64,000 nucleotides of DNA from Streptomyces sp. NBC_00708. Lineage in GTDB: Bacteria > Actinomycetota > Actinomycetes > Streptomycetales > Streptomycetaceae. Each line of letters begins with the position of its first letter. The first letter of the stretch is position 1. The notes below the pieces were generated by a model, which was given only the letters and a program-made list of their open reading frames with translations, ran no database searches and was not told the origin of the DNA. Of this stretch, positions 48,819 to 58,900 are shown piece after piece. The position numbers and the translations under genes are program-made. The DNA lies in the NCBI GenBank assembly GCA_036226585.1, contig CP108997.1:6076001-6140000 (forward strand), read 5' to 3'.

Positions 48819-51800
48819 TCAGTCGTGGCGGGGGCCGTGGCCGGGAGGCGGGGTGAGGGTGGAGCGGTAGCTGCCGTTCTCCCCTTCGGTGAGGGGCGTT
48901 TCCAGGGTGACGCCGGCGGCGGCCATGCGGTCGTACTCGTCGAGGATCAGGCGCTTGGTGCGGTACTCGCCGTGGGCTGCCTCGTCCTTGCGCTTCAGGA
49001 TGGGGAACGTGTCGAGGATGTACGACGCGTCGTCGCGGGTGATGCCGTAGAGGTGGAAGAAGAGGGCGTCGAGTTCGGCGCGGATGACGGTTCGCCGGTC
49101 TTCGACCCAGCGGAAGGGGCTTCCAGTGTCGCCGAGGTCACGGGCGAAGTGGGCCATGTCAGAGCTCGTATAGGTCAGTTCGACTAGGCGTGGGGTAATC
49201 CACTGAGCGTGGTCGTCGAGTTGCTCAGGGCTGAGAAACGGAAGCTGTTCGAACTGAAAAAAGTTCAAGTTGGTTCCACCGAGCTTTTGGCGAAGCACGT
49301 AGTCGAGGATGATGGCGGTGGAGTTCACGTAGAGCAGGGAAGGTGCGATTGCGGTACTCGGCACCAGAATATTTCCCGAGTCGCCGAGACCTGACTTTGG
49401 GAACGCGTATGTGACGGCGGTCCGTTCATCGGTGGCCCGGCAAATCTTGCGGAAGCCAATGCTCCAGTTTCGATCCCAACCCTTGCTGGCAAGGCGAGAG
49501 GTGACGCCTGATTCCTTGATCTCCTTGCCGATTTCATCGAATTTGCCAGTCGGGATGTCGTTTTCTGGCACCCAGTAGCGCGGCAAGGGGGCGGCTGAGG
49601 GATCCTGTTTCTCCGCGGGGGTGAAGGCGCGCACAGAGCCGTCGACTGTGTAGGTCGCCCAGCGGTGGTCGTAGTGGTGAAGCATCTTGGCCTCGTTGAG
49701 CGGAAGAAGGCGCTCGGCACCGCGGACAAGCACGTTTCCATCCAAGGCCCAGCCGTCTTGGAGTAGGTCGTCGAAGGTCTCGTTGTTCTGGGCAGAGGGT
49801 CGGAACAGGTGGGAGTCGCTGGTCATGTTGAAGAGACCTTGCATGAAGCTCACCCCCCACGGGTTGCCGTCCTTCTTGCCTTCGTTGACCAGTACTGGGA
49901 CGCGGCGGTAGATACTCAAGGTGATTTCAGCGTCCCGGCGACTTCGGAAGACTGGGCAGGTGCCTGTATTGGGGTTGAGAAGAATGATCTCTTGGGGGGA
50001 GAGCGTGAACGTCTTCTCCGAGTTTGAGAGTTCGGCCGGATCGTGGAGGAAGAAGCCGAATCGGGCATCCTGTATCGGATTGGCGCGACCGGTCAGGGAC
50101 AGGACGCTGAACTTGAACGAGCGGTGGACATCAGGGAAAACGGGCGCGGCATTCTCGAAGTCGTGGAGGGCTGCGATCGCGCCCTTGGCAACCAGGTCCT
50201 TGAAGAAGAACTGCGTCGTCGCGTCCGTCGCGATGCCAGTCGGAACGATGATTCCGATCCGACCTCGGGGCGAGCCGAGGCGTCGGTCTTGTTCCGCAAA
50301 GATCGTGTCAGTTTTGATACGCCCCCGGCCGCACAGGGGGTAGAGCCCAGAGACACTTGCAAAGTGCCGAGTCCCATCGATTTGTCGCTTGGCGGCCTGA
50401 TATGCGCCGTAGAGGTACGCGTCTTCGGTTCTGAGTCCATCGATGAGTCTCTTGCGGAGGGCCCCCGCAGCATTGGCGATCTCGGGAGATCGAGCAGCGA
50501 AGAACTCCTGTTCCTTGAGTTCCAGGTGTTCCCACGGCGGATTCCCCACCACCGCGTCGAACCCGCCGGCCCATCCCGTCCCCGGCTGGACACCCGTGCC
50601 CGACTCAGGGACCGCGAACACCTCGGGGAACTCGAGGTGCCAGTGGAAGAAGTGGTACTGCTTTCGCAGCTCCCAGATCTCGGTGTGGGTGGTCTCCGGT
50701 ACGGCTGACCGGATTCGGCTCCGTAGCGCCCGGAATACCTGGTCGGTCGGGGCCTCGGGGGCGCCGTCATGCTTGGGCCAGACGAAGGCGGCGCACCAGG
50801 CGTCGGCGGCGTGCATGTCGTCGACGTAGGCATCCGACTCGGTGTGGGCCCGGTAGGCGGATTCCTGCGCTCGCACCTGCTCCAAGAGGTCGGAGGGGGC
50901 GGCGGTGATGCGGGCGAGCTCGGCGGCGTAACGGTCGTTGCCAGGCAGGGTCTCCGTGTCGAAGGTCAGCTCGTCCTGGCCCCCCCGCTGGGACTTGTTC
51001 CGCTTGACCAGCCCGGCCGCGTACTTCCTGTCGTCCCCCTCGATCGGCTTGAACGCGTCGTCCGGCACGCCGCCCGCCAGAAGCTTCGGCGTCGCACCGA
51101 TCAGGCCGTTGCCGTGCTTCACATGCGCATCCAGGAACCCCAGCGGCTTCCCCGGTTCCAGCGCCTCCAGCCACAGCGAGACCTTCGCCAGCTCCACGGC
51201 CATCGGGTTCAGGTCGACGCCGTAGATGCAGCGGGCGATGACCTCGTGCAGGGCGTGGCGTACCGCGTCGACCGTCGGCTCCGGGTTGCGCTCGCGTACC
51301 GACGCGACCCGCTTCGCGATGCGGCGGGCCGACGCCACCAGGAAGTGGCCCGAGCCGCAGGCGGGGTCGCAGACCGTCAGGGACAGCAGCTCGTCGACGA
51401 TGTCGTCCGCCGGGTCGGGGCGGCCGGCCGTGGCGGCACGCTCCTCACCCCGCTTGACCGCATCGTCTATCACCGGGTTCAGCGTGGTGTCGAGCAGGCA
51501 CTCGATGAGCGAGGACGGGGTGTAGTAACTTCCCGTCGTCTTGCGGCTGTTGCCCGCGACCTCCACCAGCTCGAAGGCGCGGTCGGACGCCGAGTGCTTC
51601 GGTTCGAGTTCGAGCAGGGACTCGTAGACCGAGCCCAGTTCCTCGGCGTCCAGGTGGCGGTAGTCGACGGAACGCCAGCGACGGGCGCCGGGGTCGCGGA
51701 CCTGAGCGAGGTGGCGGACGGCGGTCAGCAGCGACTCGTTCGACAGCTTCAGGCCGTCGAGCGGGGCGTCCACGTCCTTGTGGGAGAAGAGGCCGCCGAG

Positions 51801-52916
51801 GCCGGGGAGGGCCAGCTCCTCCCGGCCGCCCTCGGCGCCCAGCGCGTCGAGGACGATGCGCAGGGCCTCGTAGAGATCGCCATGGGCCGTGCCCTGCCGG
51901 CGGCGGGCGTGGGTGCGCAGACGGGCGGAGGAGAAGTACTTCTCGTACGTCTCGCGCTGATGCTCGGTCGCGTCGGGGCGGAGCAGGGACTCGCGGTCCT
52001 CGGCGACGAAGACGAAGAGGAGCCGGTAGACGAGACGGAGGAGGGCGGCCTGAAGCTCCTTCGGCTTCACGTCCTCGCGCAGTGCCGTGTTGGCGGGGTG
52101 GCGCAGGAAGCCTGTGCCGAGGACGGTGAGCGCGTGCTGGACACCGAGGCGGAGCTGATCGAGGGCGCGGGCCCCCGACGTCACCGCCTCCGAGCGCCAC
52201 TTCTCCAGCCAGCACCCCGACGCCGGCTGCCCGTCACCGACCTCGAAGCGCGAGGCGTGCAGCGTCATGTAGAGCAGCACGAACTCGCTGAAGAGTTCAC
52301 CGTCGAAGATCGACTCGAGGTCGAACTCGACGTACGCGGCCGTCGCCAGCGCCGACGAGTCGCGCAGCAGGCGGACGCGCCGGCCGTTGGTGAGGATCGC
52401 CCACAGGTGGGCCTCGGTGCGGTTGAGGCAGTCCTGGAGCATGGACTGTGCCGGCACCTGCCCGGCCGAGGCCCGCTTGTCGAGCTCCTGGTTCCAGGGG
52501 ATCTGGTGGACCAGCGCCGCGCCGTGCCGGTGGGAGACGGGGAAGTACTTGGACGGGTCGATGCCGGCGGGGATGCCCGGCGCGCCCACCTCCGTCAGGC
52601 GGCCGAAGTCGAGCTTGCGGAACAACTGGGCGAGCCAGTCGTTGCCCGCGCGGCCCGTCGGGTCGGCGGCCGGGGCGCCCGTCTTCGGGTCGGAGGGCAG
52701 GGCGGTGCGCAGGTCGCGCCAGAGCGGCTTGAGGTACTCCCAGGCGCGCTCCGCCTCATCGCGGACGGCAACGGAAGCGGGCAGGTGGTAGTCGGCCGGC
52801 TTCGTGCCGGGCAGCTTCGCTGCCTCCGCGATGCGCAGCAGCATGTCGGAGGGGAGCAGGCCGCCGACCGTCGTGACGGAGGTGAAGGCCGGGGCGGTGC
52901 GGGTGGCGGCGGACAT
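48819..52916 (-). CDS. Adenine-specific DNA methylase, DrmMI/Eco57I-like
   Basis: The 1365-aa protein has SAM-binding motif I VCDPACGSGHFLVASARRI (near residue 517), YGVDLNPMAVELAKVSLWLE (motif X/II region) and catalytic motif IV GNPPWEHLELKEQEF (near 795). The N-terminal 450 residues are the helical part seen in DISARM DrmMI and type IIG enzymes. Residues about 805-1255 fall in a segment (49150-50500) of clearly lower GC, the usual place of the target-recognition domain. ATG shares one base with the SNF2 gene stop (TGATG). It probably methylates self DNA at a specific site. Confidence 0.85.
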   Translation of the reverse strand: MSAATRTAPAFTSVTTVGGLLPSDMLLRIAEAAKLPGTKPADYHLPASVAVRDEAERAWEYLKPLWRDLRTALPSDPKTGAPAADPTGRAGNDWLAQLFRKLDFGRLTEVGAPGIPAGIDPSKYFPVSHRHGAALVHQIPWNQELDKRASAGQVPAQSMLQDCLNRTEAHLWAILTNGRRVRLLRDSSALATAAYVEFDLESIFDGELFSEFVLLYMTLHASRFEVGDGQPASGCWLEKWRSEAVTSGARALDQLRLGVQHALTVLGTGFLRHPANTALREDVKPKELQAALLRLVYRLLFVFVAEDRESLLRPDATEHQRETYEKYFSSARLRTHARRRQGTAHGDLYEALRIVLDALGAEGGREELALPGLGGLFSHKDVDAPLDGLKLSNESLLTAVRHLAQVRDPGARRWRSVDYRHLDAEELGSVYESLLELEPKHSASDRAFELVEVAGNSRKTTGSYYTPSSLIECLLDTTLNPVIDDAVKRGEERAATAGRPDPADDIVDELLSLTVCDPACGSGHFLVASARRIAKRVASVRERNPEPTVDAVRHALHEVIARCIYGVDLNPMAVELAKVSLWLEALEPGKPLGFLDAHVKHGNGLIGATPKLLAGGVPDDAFKPIEGDDRKYAAGLVKRNKSQRGGQDELTFDTETLPGNDRYAAELARITAAPSDLLEQVRAQESAYRAHTESDAYVDDMHAADAWCAAFVWPKHDGAPEAPTDQVFRALRSRIRSAVPETTHTEIWELRKQYHFFHWHLEFPEVFAVPESGTGVQPGTGWAGGFDAVVGNPPWEHLELKEQEFFAARSPEIANAAGALRKRLIDGLRTEDAYLYGAYQAAKRQIDGTRHFASVSGLYPLCGRGRIKTDTIFAEQDRRLGSPRGRIGIIVPTGIATDATTQFFFKDLVAKGAIAALHDFENAAPVFPDVHRSFKFSVLSLTGRANPIQDARFGFFLHDPAELSNSEKTFTLSPQEIILLNPNTGTCPVFRSRRDAEITLSIYRRVPVLVNEGKKDGNPWGVSFMQGLFNMTSDSHLFRPSAQNNETFDDLLQDGWALDGNVLVRGAERLLPLNEAKMLHHYDHRWATYTVDGSVRAFTPAEKQDPSAAPLPRYWVPENDIPTGKFDEIGKEIKESGVTSRLASKGWDRNWSIGFRKICRATDERTAVTYAFPKSGLGDSGNILVPSTAIAPSLLYVNSTAIILDYVLRQKLGGTNLNFFQFEQLPFLSPEQLDDHAQWITPRLVELTYTSSDMAHFARDLGDTGSPFRWVEDRRTVIRAELDALFFHLYGITRDDASYILDTFPILKRKDEAAHGEYRTKRLILDEYDRMAAAGVTLETPLTEGENGSYRSTLTPPPGHGPRHD

Positions 52917-55894
52917 CAGGCGACAGCTCCAGCGGGGGTCACGCCGGCGGCGGCCGGGTTCGCGGGCAGGTATACGTAGGCGCCGAGGATGTCGGCGGGC
53001 TTCTGCGGGACGACCTTCAGACCGCGGACGATCTCCCGGAGCCGGGTGTCGGTGTCGGCCCTGCGGACCCGGCGGTGCGAGGCGTCCAGTTCGGCCGCCA
53101 GCCGCTCCCCGTACTCCTCCAGGTGGGCCGTGAGTTCGCCCAGGCCGTCCAGCGTGCGCGTGATCTGGTTGCGGGACATCTGCGGGTTGGTGTTGGACGA
53201 GGCACGGGCCGCGAGCAGCTCGGCCGCCGCCTCGTCGTCGAGCCAGCGGGCGCGCTGCGGCATCCCCTCGAAAGCGAGCAGCCGGGCGTCCTCGGCGACC
53301 ACCTGTTTCTCGCCCGTACGGGACGGAAGGGTGAGGTGGAAGCGGTAGCGGACCAGGAGCAACGTCGTACGGGACGTGACCGCGTCCGTGGTGACGACTC
53401 CGCAGCGGCGGGCCGGCCGAGGCCCCGATGTGTCGCTGTCCAGCGCGGAGTTGAGGACGTACGAGGCGAGGGCGCCGATCGCCGGGTCCGTGCGCACCAG
53501 GGCTGCCTCGCCCCGGGCGATCGCCGGGGACGTGCGGAACGGGATCTCGCGGTCCTCCTCCACGACGCGGTTGCCGAGCGTGGCGGCCAGCGCGTCGCGC
53601 AGCCCGGCCGGGGCGCCGCCGATCTGGGCCGTGAAGTCGCCGGAACCGTCGCGCGGGTCGCGTACGAGGGCGTCCAGGCCGTGCAACGCGGCGAGGGCGA
53701 AGTCGCGGACCTCGTGGGCGCCGCCCAGCGCGGCGCGTACCGACGCCACCTCACGGGCGACGTCCTCCGGGTGGATGGAGCGCTGCGCGTACTTGGAGCG
53801 GGAGGTCTTCTCGCGCTCGGCGGCCGAATTCCAGTCCCGCTCGACGCGGTCCAGGGTCTGCTGGGCACCCGGGACCTCGAAGAGGGCCTCCTGGCTGCCC
53901 CGGCGGCCGTGCAGCAGCAGCCACTCCACGACGGCGTCGGTGACACCGGACGCGGTCTCGTCGGGGACGGAGACGGAGATGCCGAGGTCCTTCTGGATCT
54001 GGCGGTGCTTCTTGAAGAGGACTTCGAGGACCTTGCCGTCGATGCCGTTGTCCTCACCGAACATCGTGATGACCCGGACCTGGTCGCGCTTCTGTCCGTA
54101 GCGGTCGACGCGGCCCTCGCGCTGGTCGTGCCGGGTCGGGTTCCAGGCCAGGTCGTAGTGGACGACGGCATCGAAGTGGTGCTGGAGGTTGACGCCCTCG
54201 GACAGGCAGTCCGTGGCGATCAGGACCCGGCGGGAGGCCGGGTCGTCCACGCCCTCGGCGCCGAGCTGCTCGATCCGCTCCAGGCGCTGCTGCGGCGACA
54301 GGGTGCCGGTCACGGCCGCCACGTGTACCTTCCTGCCGAGCTTGCCCGGCTTGCCGTCCGCGTCGCCCAGCTCCGCGGCGAGGTACTCCGCGGTCGGGAT
54401 GTAGCGGCAGAAGACGATGGGGTGGTAACCGTCGGCGAGCAGCGACTTGAGGTGCTTGACCAGTGCCTTGAGCTTCGCGTCGCCCTGCTGGCCGGCCAGG
54501 GCGGCGGCCCGCTCGGACAGTTCCAGCAGACGGGCACCCGCGTTCTCGCTCTCGCTCGCACCCGGGGCGACGTCCAGCCCCTCCAGCGCGTCCGTGTCGG
54601 CGGCGTCCTGGTTGAGCGGGGCGCCGAGGATGTCGGCCTCTTCCGCGCTGCGCGCGACGGCCGCCGTGGAACGGGTCCTCAGCGTCTGGGCGGCCGCCTC
54701 CGGCGACGAGACCATCGAGCGGAGCAGAGCGATCACCGACCACCAGGCGATCCGCGCCTCGCGCTTGCCCTGGCTGCCGGCCGTCTTCACGCGGTCGGCG
54801 GCATACGCGATGGCGTCGTCCAGCAGGGCGCGGTACTCGGGCGTGAGCTTGTACGGCTCGTCCTTCATCCAGCGGTCGGACGGGAAGGCGGTGCGCTCGG
54901 CGAGCGAGTCGTCGGCGAGGCCGTCCTCCTTGGTGAGGTACTGGCGTACGTCGGCGCGCTTACGTGCGACGAAGTGCTCGGCGAGCCTGGCGCGGCCGGC
55001 CGGGCTCTCGAGGTCGACGGTCGCCAGTTCGGGGCGGACCAGGCCGAGCAGGTTGCGGAACGCGGACTCCTTGCCGGAGTGCGGGGTCGCCGTCAGCAGC
55101 AGCAGGTGCCGGTCCTGATCGGCGGCGACGCGCTGCAGCAGCTCGTAACGGAGCTGACTGGTCCCGGACCTGCCGCCCGTGTGGGTGTCGTCTGCGGAGA
55201 CGCAGGTGTGCGCCTCGTCGACGATGACCAGGTCCGGGCAGTGGCGGACGAAGTCCTCGCGGTGGCGGGTGGACTTGATGAAGTCCGTCGAGATGATGGT
55301 GTGCGGGTGCTTGTCGAAGAGCGACTGGCCGAGATCCAGACCGCGCTCCAGACGGGACACGGTCGAGGCGAGGACGAGCTCGGCGTCGATGCCGAACTTC
55401 TCGCGGAGCTCCCCCTGCCACTGCTCCGCGAGCGCGGGCGCGCACAGGACCGTCATCCGGCTCGCCTCGCCCTGTGCGAGCAGTTCGGTGGCGATGAGCC
55501 CCGCCTCGACGGTCTTGCCGATGCCGACGTCGTCCGAGATCAGCAGCCGGACCGTGTTCTGACGCAGGGCCATGAGCAACGGGACGAGCTGGTAGGCGCG
55601 CGGCTCGACGGCGATCGAGGCCAGCGAACGGAAGGGGCCCGCACCCGAACGGAAGCCCACCCGCAGCGCGGTGCGCAGCAGTCCGGCGGCCCGCTGGTCG
55701 CCGAGGTCGTCGGCGTCCGGGGCGGCGAACTCTGCCGGGCGCACCTCCTCGAAGGCGGGGAAGACGGCCGCGATGTCGTCGTCGCCGCCCCCCAGCGGGC
55801 GCAGCACCAGCATGTCGGGTGCGCTCTCGGGCAGCACCACCCATTCGCGGCCGCGGGCGGCCACCAGGGAACCGGCGGAGTACGTGAGGCTCAT
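52916..55894 (-). CDS. DrmD-like SNF2-family helicase
   Basis: The protein has 992 aa from MSLTYSAGSLVAARGREWVV, the usual N-terminus of DrmD-like proteins. A TTG at 55948, overlapping the kinase-helicase stop, is the alternative start. SF2/SNF2 motifs are all present: I (LISDDVGIGKTVEAGL, near 121), II (VIVDEAHTC, near 224), III (LLLTATPHSGKESAF) and V-VI (DCLSEGVNLQHHFDAVVHYD, HDQREGRVDRYGQ, near 598). SNF2 helicases of DISARM act with a methylase to block or process foreign DNA. It lies between the kinase-helicase and the methylase in one operon. Confidence 0.88.
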   Translation of the reverse strand: MSLTYSAGSLVAARGREWVVLPESAPDMLVLRPLGGGDDDIAAVFPAFEEVRPAEFAAPDADDLGDQRAAGLLRTALRVGFRSGAGPFRSLASIAVEPRAYQLVPLLMALRQNTVRLLISDDVGIGKTVEAGLIATELLAQGEASRMTVLCAPALAEQWQGELREKFGIDAELVLASTVSRLERGLDLGQSLFDKHPHTIISTDFIKSTRHREDFVRHCPDLVIVDEAHTCVSADDTHTGGRSGTSQLRYELLQRVAADQDRHLLLLTATPHSGKESAFRNLLGLVRPELATVDLESPAGRARLAEHFVARKRADVRQYLTKEDGLADDSLAERTAFPSDRWMKDEPYKLTPEYRALLDDAIAYAADRVKTAGSQGKREARIAWWSVIALLRSMVSSPEAAAQTLRTRSTAAVARSAEEADILGAPLNQDAADTDALEGLDVAPGASESENAGARLLELSERAAALAGQQGDAKLKALVKHLKSLLADGYHPIVFCRYIPTAEYLAAELGDADGKPGKLGRKVHVAAVTGTLSPQQRLERIEQLGAEGVDDPASRRVLIATDCLSEGVNLQHHFDAVVHYDLAWNPTRHDQREGRVDRYGQKRDQVRVITMFGEDNGIDGKVLEVLFKKHRQIQKDLGISVSVPDETASGVTDAVVEWLLLHGRRGSQEALFEVPGAQQTLDRVERDWNSAAEREKTSRSKYAQRSIHPEDVAREVASVRAALGGAHEVRDFALAALHGLDALVRDPRDGSGDFTAQIGGAPAGLRDALAATLGNRVVEEDREIPFRTSPAIARGEAALVRTDPAIGALASYVLNSALDSDTSGPRPARRCGVVTTDAVTSRTTLLLVRYRFHLTLPSRTGEKQVVAEDARLLAFEGMPQRARWLDDEAAAELLAARASSNTNPQMSRNQITRTLDGLGELTAHLEEYGERLAAELDASHRRVRRADTDTRLREIVRGLKVVPQKPADILGAYVYLPANPAAAGVTPAGAVA

Positions 55895-55944
55895 GGAATG
55901 TCTCGGATCCTTCGACGCGTACGGAGGGTGCGGAGCGAGTGAGG

Positions 55945-58900
55945 TCAACGGGTGCGGAAATAGCCGAAGTTGGCGCCAACGATGGCGTCCCAGTCCGCTC
56001 CGGGGGCGAAGTGCAGCACTTCCCAGCCGGCGTCTTCGAGACGCTCGACGGCGCCACCGTCCCGGGTCGGATCAGTACCGTGGGAAGGGCCGGCGACGAA
56101 CACCGCGACGTTCGCACCGGCCGGCCGGAAGACGAAGTCCGGCCTGGCATCCGCCTCCGGGACCAGTGTGCCCGACTCGTCCGGCAGCCGGTGGCCCTTC
56201 GCCCGGAGCCAGCCGAGGAGATCCCCGGCCTCGACGAGCGCGGTGAGATCCGCCTCCAGCGGGGTGCCGGCGGAGGGCCGTTGGGGGTTCTGCGCCGCGA
56301 GCCGCCGGAACTGCTCGGTGCGCGACTCACCCCGGTCCTCCTTGAGCGTCGTCGCGCTTGCCAGGCGCAACAGCAGCGGGCGCGCCGCATGGCGGCTCAG
56401 CTGCCGGTGGACGCCCTGGTTGCCATAGGTGAGCAGGCACTCGTAGCAGCCCCGGGCACACTTCTCGTCGCTGCTCGGGCCGCCGTTGTCCGTGCCGTCG
56501 GCCGGGTCGAAGTGGCAGATCTCCAGTGCGGTGCGGGCGGCCTCGGCGAGGGCACGCTTGTCGTGCTGGATGCGGCGCAGCACGCCCGCCCCGCCCTCCG
56601 CGGCCTCCGTGAACAGGACCCGGCGGCGCGGACCGTCGTCCGGCGGCAGGAGCTCGGCCGTCAACTCGGCGTCCTCCAGCTCGAATGCGGCCTCGATGCC
56701 GCGCTCCATGGCGTACATGAACGACAGTGCGACGGGCTCCGGCTGCGGCTCGTCGAGCGTGACGACGAGGATGTTGCGCCGGTCCTCCACGTACGGCAGG
56801 ACGCGCTTCTTGCGGCGCTTCTCGTTGCCCTCCTCGTCGACGACCGGCATGCCGGTGCCCTCGATGGCCTCGGCGGCGGCCTTGTCGTTGAGCCAGCGCC
56901 CGTCGCCGAGATCGAGCCAGTAGCCGTCCGGCTCGCCCTGCTTGTCGCGGACCCGGCCCAGGTTGGTGATGCGGACGGTCGCCGAGTCGCCGTAGTCCAG
57001 GTCCAGGACCGGTGCGCCCTCCGCGTCCGTGACGTGCGAGGTGAGGCGGCCCTTGCGGGTGCCGTGGTCCTGGAAGGCGTACGAGGTCTCCAGCCGGAAG
57101 CCGGCCCGGCGCCGCTCCTCCTCGTCGGAGGAGATCCGCTCCCGCGGTGTCGTGAACACGGTGTGCAGATGCAGCAGGCTGGTGCGCCGGCCGGTCAGTG
57201 GCTCCTGGCACAGGTCGCAGACGTCGGCGCCCGCGGACCCCTCGTAGTGGTAGCCGCAGTGGTCGCAGCGCTTGGCCTCGGCCGTCGCCAGGTCGCCCGA
57301 GGCATCGGGAGGCAACTGCACGCGGGTGACCTGGTAGCGGGCGCCCTCGTGGTAGATCAGCGCGCCGGGGCCGAACTCGCGGATGGCGAGGAAGCGGGGC
57401 CGCTGCAGATAGTCGCCGTCCGCGTTCCGCCGGTTGCCGGAGCGCGGGATGTACGCGGCCAGCGGCAGCCGGGGGAAGCTGTAGCCGGGCAGGAACCCCT
57501 CGGAGGCCAGGTAGCGGTACGGGCTGAAGTCGCTCATCACGGACTTGGAGTCCGACGAACGGTTCAGGAGCAGCGCGGTCTGGGTCTCCGCCTCACGCCT
57601 CCGGGACCGGGCCCGCCCCTGCTCGCCCTGGCTGAGGGTGTGGTCGACGACCCTTCGGTTCTGCTCGTACTGGTCCAGGACAGCGGCACGGAACAGCTGC
57701 CGCCACCGGTCGAACGCGGCGTCGAACGCCGTGGGCGCCTTGGCGACCTGGTCCTCGATCCACTCGTCGTACCACCAGGTCGTGTCGGCGAAATCCGGGA
57801 TCAGCGGCCCCAGGGCCGTGCGCGCGGCCGTGACCGCCCGACGCCGCGCGTCCTCGTCCAGCGACCGGTCACGGGTGTCGGACAGCAGCGGTAGCGGCAT
57901 GTCCGGGTCCGGGCGCTCCTCGCCGTCCGGGTCATACGCGACATCGACGACGTCGGGCACGGCACGGCCCAGCTTCATGCCTGTCTCGGCGAGCCAGATG
58001 CCCTGCAGATGCGAGCGGACCAGGTCCTCGTTGGCGAGGTCCAGGCGGGGCGGCGCGACCTGGCCGGCCACCATGTCCCGGGAACGGCGGAAGTAGTACT
58101 GGTCGTGGCTGTTGCCCGTGGCGCAGTACGTGGTGACGAGAGCGGGCTGCCCCGACCGGCCCGCCCGGCCGGAGCGCTGGGCGTAATTGGCCGGAGTGGG
58201 CGGGACATTGCGCATCATGACGGCGTTGAGCGAGGAGATGTCCACGCCCAGCTCCATCGTCGGCGAGCAGTACAGCAGGGGCAGCTCGGCAGAACGGAAC
58301 TCCTCCTCGCGGCGTTCACGGTCCTCGGGCGCCACCTGTGCGGTGTGCTCACGCGCGTACAGACCGGCCAGCTCTGCGGCGGCGTCCTGGTAGAGGCGGC
58401 GGAAAAACGGGTTCACGCGCGGGCCCTCACCGCTGTGGTACGTCCGGGTCAGCGGGTCCTGCGCTCCGCTCTCGCCCGTCCCCGCCTTCCAGATCAGGGA
58501 CGCGGCCGAGACCCGGAAGCCGGTGCGCTGCTCCGCCCGGCGACGGCGATACACCGGCCCGGACTGCTCCGGCCCCGCCTGCACCTCGTGCACCAGATCA
58601 GCCTCCCGCAGGACCTTCAGCAGGTCGTCGATGACCGTCTGGACGTCGTCCGATCCCAGGCCCCGGAACGCGGCCGCCGTGCGCTTGAGGTACTTGCCGA
58701 ACTTGCCGCGCGCCGACAGGAACAGTGCGGAACGCTCCATGCCGGGCTTCGACGCGTACGGGTACGCCGTCCCGACCTGCGGCTTGTCGCCCTCGGAGAG
58801 CACCCAGGGATCGACGAGCCGCTCCTCGCTTGCACGCTGAAGGGCGTCGAAGTCGTCGCGGAAGTACTGCACATCGATGGCGAGATGACGGCGCATGTGG

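Noticed and set aside
50769..55942. Long plus-strand frames opposite the methylase and SNF2 genes
   Set aside because: Both minus-strand genes have clear catalytic motifs; the opposite frames are GC-skew artefacts without domains.
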